64,000 bases of DNA from JBGSIC01 sp041751875 (GCA_041751875.1 JBGSIC010000033.1:43330-107329); one strand, 5' to 3'; positions 42,540 through 52,266 are shown, counted from the stretch's first letter. Notes: generated by a model from the letters alone, not told the origin. Translations and numbers: made by a program.

Positions 42540-43193
42540 TTATGGCATTGCAGGGCGTGGATTATTATGTCTATCAAACCCATCTAAGACATTGATAAAA
42601 TTGTCGGGCTCAAGGGTTAGACCCGCCCCTCTTAAAAATTCTCTTCTTATTTCTACACCTAAAAGAGAGTCGGGGTCGCGAGTTACAATTCCTTCAGAAA
42701 TTTTTCCGATGGCCTCTTTAATCACGGCTCTGCGACGGACAAAAATCCACCGAGAAGAATCAGGACCAGGGGGACGGTACCAGCCCTCTTCATCAGGAAC
42801 CTGATATCCAATCGCCTGGTGAAACTGGCGCCAGCTCCGCAGATCAATTCCTTCTGCGAGATGGCGATACTCAGGAAGTTTTGTGTAAATTACCAAAGCT
42901 CGGTAGGCTTTATCGGCCTCTCTGGAAATAAGGTATTGGCCGAAATTATTCAAAACGTTTTCGCGAACAGAAGGGTCGAGCAACTTCAGATCGGTGTTGT
43001 CGAAGTCGAAATAGCGGTCGATGGCGGCCTCTTCCCTCTCCGCCGGAGGAACATACTGTGTATATGTCAATGTGACCGCAACGAGGGCCGTGCTGATAAG
43101 CAAACCACGACAGGTAAACTGAATTTTTGCGTGGGATATTCTAGGCGCGCAAATCGTGAAAAGTAGCCCCGCAAGGAGGACGAAGTTCCGCAT
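42540..43193 (-). CDS. Exported or membrane-anchored protein, unknown (217 aa)
   Basis: Residues 1-22 look like a signal peptide (...RISHA). A second hydrophobic stretch follows (about 30-45, LLISTALVAVTLTY), so it may instead be anchored. The rest is helical and charged. No family recognised. The 103-bp gap before the next gene (42437-42539) holds a repeated AAGGGGTC motif. Confidence 0.6.
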   Translation of the reverse strand: MRNFVLLAGLLFTICAPRISHAKIQFTCRGLLISTALVAVTLTYTQYVPPAEREEAAIDRYFDFDNTDLKLLDPSVRENVLNNFGQYLISREADKAYRALVIYTKLPEYRHLAEGIDLRSWRQFHQAIGYQVPDEEGWYRPPGPDSSRWIFVRRRAVIKEAIGKISEGIVTRDPDSLLGVEIRREFLRGAGLTLEPDNFINVLDGFDRHNNPRPAMP

Positions 43194-43244
43194 AACGCGG
43201 CACGTTATCAGAACAGGGTTTTGACTTCAATATGCCAAGGTCGG

Positions 43245-44153
43245 CTAGTAGACGGCCATTTTCATACAGAAAACTGAACCGCCCCCTTTGAGAAACTCGC
43301 CGGTATCGAGTTCGTGCACGTTCAAGCCCACTTTTTTTAGTTGTTCCACAAATAGAGGAGCACCTTTTTGAACAACAACGTCTGTTCCATTTGGGCAAAA
43401 ACAATTGGCCAAAAAATGTTTCTTATTCAATTCAGATGGAATCTCGATCAGGTTCGCAAAAAGAGCAGACATTATTTTCAAACTATCCGAACTAAAAGCT
43501 TCGCGCACGACCACCGCTGTCTGGGAATTCAAAATGCCAAAACAAGTGTCCAAGTGATAAAACGTTGCCGACTTAAGCGGTAGCAGAACAACCGAGTAAC
43601 CTGTGAGATCGGCGATCTCGTCGTAAGCTTCCTTTTGCGATCGAGTACCGTATCCCCCCCAAAACATCAAACGAGTGGGATCCACGAAGGCATCTCCCAT
43701 GCCTTCAAAACGAGAAATAGCAGGGCTTAATTCTTGAACAACATACCCTTCCTTCTCGTACCAAGCCTTAAAATGGGCGACTTCGGCAGAACGTTCCGCG
43801 TTTGCCATCTTGGCCATAACAACGGCGGGTTTTTCGGACATGTAGTCCCAGTAGGGCAAGCCGTGGTTTGCGCTGTAAACCATGTCAGGGCATTTCGGAT
43901 CGGGCTTAATTTCCTCGACGCTAAGTCCGAGATCTTCATAAACTTGTACGAGCGCTTCCCACTGCGAAAGCGCGAGTTCCGGATCGACTTCATTTAGCGA
44001 GCCATCCGGCTTACGCATAAAGTCATTGATCGCATACTCAATTTTGTAATAACTGGGTGGCACCACCAGAACACGCTTTCTGGGAGGAATAAAACCAGCG
44101 GGCACCAACGAACCCAAAAGCTTGGGTAGATCCTTCTCTAATTCAATAATCAT
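43245..44153 (-). CDS. Amidinotransferase-superfamily protein (DDAH-like)
   Basis: A 302-residue cytoplasmic member of the guanidine-modifying superfamily. Catalytic landmarks are FEGMGDAF (acidic substrate binder), TFYHLDTCFG (His) and GGGSVFCMKM with the nucleophilic Cys four residues from the C-terminal end of the core. Closest in style to dimethylarginine dimethylaminohydrolases or ornithine/arginine-metabolising relatives. The substrate is unknown. Confidence 0.87.
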   Translation of the reverse strand: MIIELEKDLPKLLGSLVPAGFIPPRKRVLVVPPSYYKIEYAINDFMRKPDGSLNEVDPELALSQWEALVQVYEDLGLSVEEIKPDPKCPDMVYSANHGLPYWDYMSEKPAVVMAKMANAERSAEVAHFKAWYEKEGYVVQELSPAISRFEGMGDAFVDPTRLMFWGGYGTRSQKEAYDEIADLTGYSVVLLPLKSATFYHLDTCFGILNSQTAVVVREAFSSDSLKIMSALFANLIEIPSELNKKHFLANCFCPNGTDVVVQKGAPLFVEQLKKVGLNVHELDTGEFLKGGGSVFCMKMAVY

Positions 44154-44192
44154 GGAGAACGATCGTAACGAGGCGCCGCGTTTAGGGCAACT

Positions 44193-45128
44193 CTATTTCT
44201 TTGGTGTAAAGGTCAGTAGGGTTAGGGCGGTTTCTATATCCGCTTCAAAACCCTGACGTGTATTGGGCGTCACGGATTTTCCCAGGGCCGCCAGACTCGC
44301 TCGGATTTGAGTGACTTCCGAGGCTACATTTGCCGCATTCCCGACGTAAGTTCCGTCGCGTTTGGTGTAGGCAAGTTCAAGCAAGGGTTCCAGCTGTTGA
44401 TAGAGCTGAATGGTCTTGGGGCTTTCCAACAAGTAGATTCGCGTACGCAATGGGTTAAGCGAAGCCACTCCGGCTTGGCGAATCGCTTGATCAGCATTCG
44501 TCACCAAATCTTTCAACTTCGAAAGGTATTCGGCTCTTTTCGGAGCGTCTTTAATTCCGTCGATGGCGTGGCTAATTTGGGTGAACAAATGACCGTACCG
44601 CGAATCCAAATCGGCGGGGGGATTAGCTGAAATTCCGGCTGTTCGTAACTCCCCTTCCTTTGAGATCAAAATATCCGCGACTTCCGCCTGATCCTTTACC
44701 GCTCGGCACTCAATGGTGACTTCTTCCTTCTCTTTTACCTTGAGGCTGACTACCTGTTTTTCCACTCCCTCTTCTGTGATTTCCAGCTCTTTAGCATCGG
44801 TAAGCAAACTTCGTTCCGCGTTCTTTTTTTCCGGTGGCTTCGCGCGAAGTCTAAGTACCAATTTTCTCAGCGGCCCCTTTGGTTCAAGCACGAGTTGGCG
44901 GTTCGTCTTTTGGGTGTACGCGCTGTTATTCAACACGCGTTCCTTTTTAAGTTCCGCTTCAGTCAAAATTTCGGGTGCCGCCGTGAAATTTTCTCCGCCC
45001 ACTTTCACGGAGTGTGCACAAACATAAAATTTGGGATGCTCTCCAGCGCTGGGCCTTGCGGTATTGACTTGATGGTCTGCCGCCAAACTCGTCAATGCAA
45101 ATCCCAAGAGTAAGATCATCGATCGCAT
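44193..45128 (-). CDS. Exported protein, unknown (311 aa)
   Basis: Signal peptide MRSMILLLGFALTSLAA before DHQVNT. The N-terminal half (30-170) is beta-rich with two Cys; the second half is helical with repeats like LDSRYGHLFTQISHAIDGI. No family recognised. It lies 17 bp downstream of the ferredoxin gene on the same strand, so the two may be cotranscribed. Confidence 0.65.
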   Translation of the reverse strand: MRSMILLLGFALTSLAADHQVNTARPSAGEHPKFYVCAHSVKVGGENFTAAPEILTEAELKKERVLNNSAYTQKTNRQLVLEPKGPLRKLVLRLRAKPPEKKNAERSLLTDAKELEITEEGVEKQVVSLKVKEKEEVTIECRAVKDQAEVADILISKEGELRTAGISANPPADLDSRYGHLFTQISHAIDGIKDAPKRAEYLSKLKDLVTNADQAIRQAGVASLNPLRTRIYLLESPKTIQLYQQLEPLLELAYTKRDGTYVGNAANVASEVTQIRASLAALGKSVTPNTRQGFEADIETALTLLTFTPKK

Positions 45129-45145
45129 GAAGACTCCTTAATGAA

Positions 45146-45433
45146 TTACCAGTACCGGGTCGTGATCGTGCAATTACCCAGCACCTTGGTCTGACAGCTA
45201 ATTCTATCGGTGGGCGGCAACTTCTCGCGCGCCAAAAGTTTCTTCTCTTCTTCGGTGATTGGACTCAAATTATCGCGTCCCACGACAACTTGTATGTTGC
45301 ACCGCGCACACACAAAATTCGCACTGCAAGAAGAGGCAATGGGAAAGCCAGCTTGCTGTGCCGCATCAAATAATGACACGCCGGATTGCACTTTGATTTT
45401 TTTACCTGATGGAAGGAACGTTACGGTGGGCAT
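45146..45433 (-). CDS. 2Fe-2S ferredoxin
   Basis: A 95-residue plant/adrenodoxin-type ferredoxin. Cluster ligands are visible as CSANFVCARC (C-x5-C-x2-C) and a fourth Cys in RISCQTKV. The beta-grasp start VTFLPSGKKIKVQSG is typical. It transfers single electrons; its partner is not in the window. Divergent from the MoxR-Bat operon. Confidence 0.92.
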   Translation of the reverse strand: MPTVTFLPSGKKIKVQSGVSLFDAAQQAGFPIASSCSANFVCARCNIQVVVGRDNLSPITEEEKKLLAREKLPPTDRISCQTKVLGNCTITTRYW

Positions 45434-45450
45434 TCAGGTCTCTTTTCCGG

Positions 45451-45456
45451 TATAAT
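45451..45456 (+). promoter_or_regulatory. Consensus -10 TATAAT upstream of the MoxR-Bat operon
   Basis: A perfect TATAAT lies 65 bp before the MoxR start in the 88-bp divergent gap. No good -35 is seen at the normal distance, so strength is uncertain. Confidence 0.4.
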
Positions 45457-45521
45457 GAAATCTAAGGATAAATCGCTTTGTCCTGAATATCATTCTTTTT
45501 TCTCTTCCCAACTAAACTCCC

Positions 45522-46577
45522 ATGAGCCAAAAAAAACTAATCGATAAATACGCCACGCCTTCGTCCACCTCTTCTGCTGGTCCCGCGCCAGCTGAAGTGC
45601 AACAAACCGCCGCCACTTTGGGTTTTCTCTTAGATGAAATCGGAAAAGTAATTGTCGGCCAGCAACCGATGACCCGATCTCTCGTCATGGGCTTGGTCAC
45701 CGGCGGCCACATCCTTTTGGAAGGGCTACCCGGCTTGGCCAAAACCCTCACGGTCCGCACGTTAGCACAAGCGGTGCATACTCAGTTTCACCGTATCCAG
45801 TTTACTCCCGACTTACTGCCAAGCGATCTCATCGGTACGATGATCTACGACGAAAAAAACAAAGAGTTCTTCGCGAAAAAGGGTCCCATCTTTGCAAACA
45901 TTGTACTCGCAGATGAAATCAACCGCGCGCCGGCCAAAGTGCAAAGCGCACTGCTTGAGGCAATGGCGGAACACCAAGTTACCATCGGTGACAAAACCTT
46001 TCCTCTCAGCGAACCCTTTCTCGTTCTAGCGACACAAAACCCGATTGAACAAGAAGGCACTTACAATCTCCCGGAAGCCCAACTCGATCGCTTTATGTTC
46101 AAAGTACGGGTTGATTACCCTTCGCGCGCGGAAGAACAACTTATTCTAGAGCGCATGCACGCTAACGAAGCACCCGCGGCAGGACGTTCTATCCAACCCG
46201 AACAAATCATGGAGGCTCGTCGGGTTTTGGAATCCATTTACGTCGATGATCGCATCAAGCAGTACATTCTCCGCTTGGTTATGGCGACACGCAAGACGAA
46301 CGAAGTGGGCAAAGACGAAGCCAAAATGGAATCTATCGAGGAAATGTTGCGTTTCATTCAAGTAGGCGCTTCTCCGAGAGCCACCCTTTTCCTAAGCAAG
46401 GCGGCGCGAGCACACGCGCTCTTGGAAGGTCGTCATTTCGTAACCCCAGATGATGTGAAGGCCGTGGCCAGGGAGATTCTCCGACATCGTCTGATTCTCA
46501 CATTCGAGGCAGACGCCAAGAACATTACGACTGACGACATCATCACGAAGCTACTGGAAAGCGTTTACGTTCCCTAG
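45522..46577 (+). CDS. MoxR AAA+ ATPase of the Bat cluster
   Basis: A 351-residue MoxR-proper ATPase: Walker A LEGLPGLAKT, Walker B IVLADEINRAPAK, sensor ATQNP and C-terminal lid with DDVKAVAREILRHRL. Unlike the kam-linked MoxR, it has the normal DE Walker B. It heads a six-gene operon with DUF58 and Bat proteins and probably remodels membrane or envelope proteins. Bat operons were linked to oxygen tolerance in Bacteroides. Confidence 0.94.
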   Translation: MSQKKLIDKYATPSSTSSAGPAPAEVQQTAATLGFLLDEIGKVIVGQQPMTRSLVMGLVTGGHILLEGLPGLAKTLTVRTLAQAVHTQFHRIQFTPDLLPSDLIGTMIYDEKNKEFFAKKGPIFANIVLADEINRAPAKVQSALLEAMAEHQVTIGDKTFPLSEPFLVLATQNPIEQEGTYNLPEAQLDRFMFKVRVDYPSRAEEQLILERMHANEAPAAGRSIQPEQIMEARRVLESIYVDDRIKQYILRLVMATRKTNEVGKDEAKMESIEEMLRFIQVGASPRATLFLSKAARAHALLEGRHFVTPDDVKAVAREILRHRLILTFEADAKNITTDDIITKLLESVYVP

Positions 46578-46603
46578 CTGATTTTTTCTTACTGTTTCCT
46601 GTT

Positions 46604-47482
46604 ATGCAAATATCCCAAGACATTTTGGATCGCGTTGCCCAATTGCAGTTTAGCGCCAAACGTTCCGTCTCCACTTTACTGTCGGGAAACTATCGGAGCG
46701 CTTTTAGAGGCAGTGGCATGCAGTTCAAGGAATTTCGTCGCTACGAACCAGGCGACGACATTCGCCACATGAGTTGGCCCGTCACGGCTCGTACAGGGCA
46801 TCCCACAATCAAGATTTTTGAAGAGGATCGGGAGCTGAGCGTTCTGTTGGTCGTCGACGTAAGTGGATCTTCTCTTTTTGGGACCACAAAAACCAAACTT
46901 GATATGTACAGCGAATTGGTTGCGCTGCTAGGGCTTGCCGCGGTGAAATCGAAAGATAACCTCGGCATGTTGTTCTTCAACGACAAGCCGGTCCATTACC
47001 TTCCGCCGCGCAACACCCAAAATCACGTCCTCAACGGAATGGTCACCCTTCTTCAGCAACCTCTTTCCGGTAAGGGCAGCGACTTACGACCAGCGCTCAC
47101 TTTTGCCAACAACGTTCTTAAAACCAAAGCCATCGTGGTGGTGTTGTCCGATTTTCTGGTCCCCCCTTTCGAAGATGAGCTGCGCCTTCTTTCGCAAAGG
47201 CATGAAACAGTTCTGCTTCATTGCCGCGATGACGCGGAAGCAGGACGTGCACTCAAGGGCGTCTACGAAGTTTGGGATCCGGAAGTGGGAGAAACATTTC
47301 TACTCGATAGTAACGATAGCAAAATCCGAACTGCTCTTTCGAAAGAATTCGCTCACGCGCAATCAGAAATCGAAAGCGTGTGCCGTAACTGTAAAGCCGA
47401 CTACCAATTTTTAAGCGTGCAAGATGACTACCTTCAAAGACTGGTCCATTTCTTTCGTCGCCGCGGCCCTGCTCGTATTTAG
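46604..47482 (+). CDS. DUF58 protein (MoxR-associated, VWA-like)
   Basis: A 292-residue DUF58 member. Hallmarks: GNYRSAFRGSGMQFKEFRRYEPGDDIRHMSW and VDVSGSSLFG, a MIDAS-like motif in a VWA-type fold. Cytoplasmic, with no membrane span. It lies 26 bp after MoxR and overlaps the next gene by 59 bp. DUF58 proteins nearly always accompany MoxR. Confidence 0.93.
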   Translation: MQISQDILDRVAQLQFSAKRSVSTLLSGNYRSAFRGSGMQFKEFRRYEPGDDIRHMSWPVTARTGHPTIKIFEEDRELSVLLVVDVSGSSLFGTTKTKLDMYSELVALLGLAAVKSKDNLGMLFFNDKPVHYLPPRNTQNHVLNGMVTLLQQPLSGKGSDLRPALTFANNVLKTKAIVVVLSDFLVPPFEDELRLLSQRHETVLLHCRDDAEAGRALKGVYEVWDPEVGETFLLDSNDSKIRTALSKEFAHAQSEIESVCRNCKADYQFLSVQDDYLQRLVHFFRRRGPARI

Positions 47483-48332
47483 TCTACAGACTTCTGCCGA
47501 CGAACGACTTCAGTTTCAACTTACCCCGGCTTCTATTGAACCGGGACAACGCACCACTTTGCGCGTCACCCTACGCTTAGATCCCTACACAGGTTCTGAA
47601 CCCGAAGGTCTGGAAATCCATGATTCTCTGCTCACCGAGGGAAAGGATTGGGCCATCCTCTCGAGTAAACGGATCCTTGAGAAAAACCAAGCGGAATGGA
47701 TCTACGAACTAAGCGCCTATCGCTCTGGCCCCCACCGCATTCCTCCCATTGAAGTTTCTATCAGAGGGGCAAGTTTCTCCACCGAAACGGTTGAACTCAA
47801 TGTAAGCACTTCGCGCCCCGAAAAAGACTTACAAATCCGACCTGGCTTCGGCGTGCTAGAGCTCCCGGTTTACTGGGGACCGCGCATTGCTCTCGTACTA
47901 GGCGTGCTCCTTGCCTCCCTACTCACTTTTTGGCTTGCGCGATACCTTGTAAGGCGGTTCAAAGCGCGGCCGAAGCCGCTCCCCGTAGTGGTGTCTCCTG
48001 CGGTTCCCGCCGAAGATCCCCGTCTCTGGTTGCAACGCCAGCTCCAAGAATACCGAACTAAACTTCAGAACGAAAAGCTCGACCCCTTGGTCATCGATGA
48101 ATTTGTTTCCATTCTAAAGCGCTACTTCGCCAAAGCTCAGCTGCAAAATGCGCGTGCCCTAACGACGCGAGAACTCACGTTCGTTGCAGGCAGCTCCCCG
48201 GCGTTGAAAAAAGCGATCCCTCTTTTTGAACGCTGCGATGGCTATCGCTTTCATCCGACTCAACCAGATCCGCGTGCCCTTGCTCACGAGTGCTTGCATT
48301 CGGCAGAAAAGGAAATCCTCGCGTGCATTTAA
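47424..48332 (+). CDS. Bat-cluster membrane protein with Ig-like periplasmic domain
   Basis: A 302-residue protein: signal peptide (1-26), beta-rich periplasmic domain (27-145) akin to the repeats of BatD, one transmembrane helix (about 155-180), and a cytoplasmic helical domain (200-302). It resembles DUF4381/BatD-type components. Begins inside the DUF58 gene. Stop and next start overlap as TAATG. Confidence 0.75.
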   Translation: MTTFKDWSISFVAAALLVFSLQTSADERLQFQLTPASIEPGQRTTLRVTLRLDPYTGSEPEGLEIHDSLLTEGKDWAILSSKRILEKNQAEWIYELSAYRSGPHRIPPIEVSIRGASFSTETVELNVSTSRPEKDLQIRPGFGVLELPVYWGPRIALVLGVLLASLLTFWLARYLVRRFKARPKPLPVVVSPAVPAEDPRLWLQRQLQEYRTKLQNEKLDPLVIDEFVSILKRYFAKAQLQNARALTTRELTFVAGSSPALKKAIPLFERCDGYRFHPTQPDPRALAHECLHSAEKEILACI

Positions 48333-49342
48333 TGGCTCCCTATTGGCTCGCACTTTTTCTTCTGCCCCTTGGCGCGGCCCTTGTTTTTCTTTTAAAGAAA
48401 AAGAAAGGGGCCCAAAAGCGCCAACTTCCCTTCTCGGTCAACTCCGCCGAAATCCGAAAGCTGGTCCGTCGCACGCGCTTTAGCTACCGTCTTCAGTTCG
48501 CGCTCACGCTGGTGGCGTTTGGACTACTCGCTTTTGCTATCGCCCGGCCTGCCACTTATCAGAAGTGGACGCACAAGTGGTCGGAAGGAATTGATATCGT
48601 CATTACCTTCGACGTGAGCGAGAGCATGGACGCCACGGACTTTAAACCCAATCGGATGACGGTCGCAAAGGAGCTCATTCGGGATTTCATCAAGCGGCGC
48701 TCTTCGGATCGAATCGGATTGGTTATTTTCGGCGGTGAAGCCGTCACCAAAGTTCCCCTAACTCAAGACTACGACTTTCTTCTCCGCCAACTTGCCGATG
48801 TCCAGATGCGTGAACTCAAACAGGGAACCGCCATTGGCATGGCGCTAGCCAACGCCGTGGGCCGCCTCCAAACTTCGACCTCGAAAACCAAAGTTGTCAT
48901 TCTCATTACCGATGGGGACAGCAACGTGGGGGCCATTAATCCAGTCACGGCCGCCACGATGGCGGTCCAAGACAAAATTAAGATTTACTCGATTGGGATA
49001 GGGAAGAATTCGCGCGTGCTTGTACCCATTTATGCTTATGATGCCTTTGGAAATAAGACTCACCTCCTTACTCAGGTTCCGTCTTATCTCAACCCGGAGC
49101 TCCTGCAAGATATCTCCCGCCGCACCGGGGGAAAAGCCTACATGGCGACCAGCCCGACTTCCCTTGAACAGATACTCCAAGAAATAGACGACCTCGAAAA
49201 AACAAAAGTAAAAATTTCCCCTCGACGTAGAACCGACGAATGGTACGCCGGCTTTGCTGCCCTCGCCTTCACCCTACTTTTTGCAGGATTACTCCTTCAA
49301 GAAGGTCGCTATTGGAAAGCGAGGCCTCGCCATGCAGCTTAG
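48332..49342 (+). CDS. batA: BatA-like VWA membrane protein
   Basis: A 336-residue protein from ATG 48332 (TAATG overlap): hydrophobic segment (2-22), second helix (about 60-78), periplasmic/cytoplasmic VWA domain with intact MIDAS FDVSESMDATD and ITDGDSNVG, and a C-terminal helix (about 308-326). Typical BatA layout. The frame is open from 48290 but that extension is not needed. Confidence 0.9.
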   Translation: MAPYWLALFLLPLGAALVFLLKKKKGAQKRQLPFSVNSAEIRKLVRRTRFSYRLQFALTLVAFGLLAFAIARPATYQKWTHKWSEGIDIVITFDVSESMDATDFKPNRMTVAKELIRDFIKRRSSDRIGLVIFGGEAVTKVPLTQDYDFLLRQLADVQMRELKQGTAIGMALANAVGRLQTSTSKTKVVILITDGDSNVGAINPVTAATMAVQDKIKIYSIGIGKNSRVLVPIYAYDAFGNKTHLLTQVPSYLNPELLQDISRRTGGKAYMATSPTSLEQILQEIDDLEKTKVKISPRRRTDEWYAGFAALAFTLLFAGLLLQEGRYWKARPRHAA

Positions 49343-50933
49343 TTTTCTGCACCCCGAATGGTTCATTGGTATTCCTGTCGTTGGGATTGCGTGCCTCGCA
49401 CTTTTTTTTCTGAATAAAAGGCGAGGCGCTGCTCGAACAGGAGTCCGTTGGGTATTTTATCCAATGGGTCTCATCCTTTGCTTGGTCGCCCTGGCGCGAC
49501 CACAGCTGGGGAGAAACACCTCGCAGCGACGGGCCGGTGGAGGCCAGGTATTCCTGGCGGTCGATATTTCCCGAAGCATGATGGCTCAAGACGTCGCCCC
49601 TTCCCGTCTCAAATTTGCCAAGAGCGCACTCCAATTCCTCGCCCCCTATCTCGAAGGCTCTCACCTCGCTCTGTATCCCTTCGCGGCGGATGGTTATTTA
49701 CAAGTACCTCTGACACGCGACACAGATAGCATTCTTAACGTGCTCAATATGCTGGGTCCGTCGATGACCACCGATCAGGGAACCGATCTTTCCCAAGCGC
49801 TAGATACGTTATTCGCTCAGATTCTTAAAATGGAAAAAGAGCATTTGAACCGCGGAGAAGACTGGCCACCCACTCAGGTGCTGCTCTTTAGCGACGGGGA
49901 AAGTCACCACTCTCTTCGTAACGAGGTATTCGCGAAATACAGAAACAAAAAAATCCCCGTCTTCACCATTGGAACCGCTACCGACCAGGGAAGTCGGATT
50001 CCGCTCAGTTTCGAAAATGCTCTCACCACCTTCCAATCGGGAGCTTATCTGCGAGACAACAGCGGCAAAGTAATCGAAACCCGGTTGGATCAAAAGAAAC
50101 TCGAAAGCATTGCGGAGGCCACCGGCGGTCAGTACTTCCCAGCCCGACTCGCGGAAATGAAACGCCTGGGTAATCATCTACAACAAAAACAAGGGGCCAC
50201 CTCGGTCACCACCGCGGTCCAGGTGGAAGCCGAATATTATCCACTTCTCCTGACACTCGCCCTCTTGTGCTTTTTCATCGACTTTTGTCGGCAACGCTGG
50301 GAATACGCCATTCGGCTTTCGCCGTTAGCTTTCCTCCCGCTTTCCCTTTTGCTCGCCGGAGCGGCCCCCCCTGACGCTATCAAAGACATTCAAACGCACC
50401 TCGAACTGGCAACCGACAACAACACGCGGGGTGTCCTTGCACACAATTTGGGAATCGCTTACACGCAGAAGAACGATCTGGAACGCGCCGCCCAAGCCCA
50501 CCAAGAGGCGGCGTATCTGACTGAGGATCCCTCGGTTCGCAAAAAAACTTTGTTCAATTTAGGAAATACCTTACTCCAGCTGCAGAAACTGCCGGAAGCC
50601 ATTGAGGCCTATCAGGCCGCCTACGATATCAAGAGCGGCGACAAAGGTTTTGATCGCGACACCAATAAAAAGCTTTCGGAGAACATGGCTTTGGCGGCGC
50701 AGATTTTAAGTCAAGCGCAGTCCTCTTCCTCAGGTGACGGCGAGTCGGAATCGGGTCAGCAGCCACAGGACCCTAAGGGATCGAAGAAAGACTACAAATC
50801 GGAGTCTTTCTCTCCATCCCGAAAGCAAAAGATTTTTGACCTGTTATCCAACGAAGAGCAGCAGGCAATGCAACGCTTGCAAAGAAATCGGGATGGAAAA
50901 AAGCCCGTCTCTCCTCAGGCAAAAACGTGGTGA
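49332..50933 (+). CDS. BatB-BatC-like fusion (VWA plus TPR)
   Basis: A 533-residue protein from ATG 49332 (GAGG upstream, 11-bp overlap with batA). Residues 1-330 match BatB: two N-terminal helices, VWA with MIDAS VDISRSMMAQD, and a helix near 305-325. After another hydrophobic segment (about 335-350), residues 360-460 form TPR repeats (LGIAYTQKNDLERAAQAHQEA, LGNTLLQLQKLPEAIEAYQAA) as in BatC, ending in a charged tail. In Bacteroides BatB and BatC are separate proteins; here they appear fused. Confidence 0.85.
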   Translation: MQLSFLHPEWFIGIPVVGIACLALFFLNKRRGAARTGVRWVFYPMGLILCLVALARPQLGRNTSQRRAGGGQVFLAVDISRSMMAQDVAPSRLKFAKSALQFLAPYLEGSHLALYPFAADGYLQVPLTRDTDSILNVLNMLGPSMTTDQGTDLSQALDTLFAQILKMEKEHLNRGEDWPPTQVLLFSDGESHHSLRNEVFAKYRNKKIPVFTIGTATDQGSRIPLSFENALTTFQSGAYLRDNSGKVIETRLDQKKLESIAEATGGQYFPARLAEMKRLGNHLQQKQGATSVTTAVQVEAEYYPLLLTLALLCFFIDFCRQRWEYAIRLSPLAFLPLSLLLAGAAPPDAIKDIQTHLELATDNNTRGVLAHNLGIAYTQKNDLERAAQAHQEAAYLTEDPSVRKKTLFNLGNTLLQLQKLPEAIEAYQAAYDIKSGDKGFDRDTNKKLSENMALAAQILSQAQSSSSGDGESESGQQPQDPKGSKKDYKSESFSPSRKQKIFDLLSNEEQQAMQRLQRNRDGKKPVSPQAKTW

Positions 50934-50940
50934 GAAACAA

Positions 50941-52266
50941 TTGAAGCGACTCATTAACATTCTTATTCTCATTATTGTTGTTCTTTCTACTTTATCCTCA
51001 GCAGAGGTTCGTCCCGAGTTACCTCTTCATCGGCTGGAAGTAGAGTTTTCCAAGGGGCAAATCTATCCCGGCGAACAAGTGCGTTGTGATTTTGTGCTCT
51101 ACACTCGCTTCCCCGCCCTTGAAGTAGAAGTCGCCAAGTTTCCCGAGTTTCGTGGTTACTGGAAAACAAACACTCTGCTGCGCCAGGGGCCCGTGCAAGC
51201 GAGTTACTCCGTCCACGGTACCCTTTGGAATAGAATACTCATCGGATCGTACGAACTAGTAGCCATGGTCGACGATAAAGCGCCCGAGCTAGAACCGATG
51301 AAGTTGGTGGTGCGTCGCCCGGACGGAACACGGCTCGGCTACCAGGTCGAAGAAAGGCTCCTGAGCAAAATTCTTCGCCCACTTAAGTTGCTTCCCTTTC
51401 CTAAAGCGCCAAGGGATTCCGAGTTCACGGGGGCTGTGGGAGAGTTCTTTATACGTCCCCTTCGTTCCGAAATTTCCTTTCAACCCGATGAACCGACCGT
51501 GTTGCGTGTCTGGGTGGAGGGCAACGGCAATTTCCAGGAGATTAATCGACTCCCCCTTTCGTTTCCGTCTCATGTGAAAGTGCTTGCGCAAAACTCAGAC
51601 GCCCCGGGAAGTTTCCCCTTTCAATCCAAAGTCTTTGAATGGACTCTTTTGGTTTCTGGCAAAGAGGCATTTTCTTTTCCCGGACCAAAATTGGTCTACT
51701 TCAATCCCGAACTCCGAACCTACCGGATAGCGGAAGCCGGGCCCGTGCGCTTTCAACCGATGGTTTCTGAAAAATTGCCACAAGTTCCCCCACCCTCTTT
51801 CACTTTGGGGCCTGCGCGCGAAACCCCGTCGCTGACTACTTCCTGGCAAAATTCTCCTTGGTTTTGGATTGCTCAAAGCACCATCCTGATGGTCTTTTGG
51901 TTTGCTTTTCAGTCCCGTCGCAAGCGCAAGCCGAGCCCTATCATGGTGGCGGCCAAGGGCCCATCACGAAAAGACAGAGCACGAGAAGCTCGTACGGCTT
52001 ATGAAGATCAGAATTACGAGAAATTTCTCACACTCGCCGAAGATCTTGCGCTTGAAGTTCTTCGCCAGCGCTCGCCCCAGCCACTGCCGGGCGAAAGCCG
52101 GACCGTCGTATTAAGGAGAGTGGAGACTTTGGTGTCCCCAGAACTCCTTGGGCACGCGCGCGCTCTTTTCTCCGCGCGTGACGCCCTCTGCTACGCCCCC
52201 ACTCCCACCCCTCCCTCTGATCCAAAATCGCTTCTAAACGCCCTCGAGCAGCTGCTCGCCGCCTAG
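50941..52266 (+). CDS. batD: BatD-like protein
   Basis: A 441-residue membrane protein taken from TTG 50941, 7 bp after the BatBC stop, with GGTGAG as ribosome site and a signal peptide starting MKRLINILILIIVVL. The frame is open back to 50734, but that part overlaps BatBC. Tandem beta-domains (LEVEFSKGQIYPGEQV, EISFQPDEPTVLRV), a helix near 300-320 and a cytoplasmic C-terminus complete the BatD layout. Last gene of the operon. Confidence 0.82.
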   Translation: MKRLINILILIIVVLSTLSSAEVRPELPLHRLEVEFSKGQIYPGEQVRCDFVLYTRFPALEVEVAKFPEFRGYWKTNTLLRQGPVQASYSVHGTLWNRILIGSYELVAMVDDKAPELEPMKLVVRRPDGTRLGYQVEERLLSKILRPLKLLPFPKAPRDSEFTGAVGEFFIRPLRSEISFQPDEPTVLRVWVEGNGNFQEINRLPLSFPSHVKVLAQNSDAPGSFPFQSKVFEWTLLVSGKEAFSFPGPKLVYFNPELRTYRIAEAGPVRFQPMVSEKLPQVPPPSFTLGPARETPSLTTSWQNSPWFWIAQSTILMVFWFAFQSRRKRKPSPIMVAAKGPSRKDRAREARTAYEDQNYEKFLTLAEDLALEVLRQRSPQPLPGESRTVVLRRVETLVSPELLGHARALFSARDALCYAPTPTPPSDPKSLLNALEQLLAA

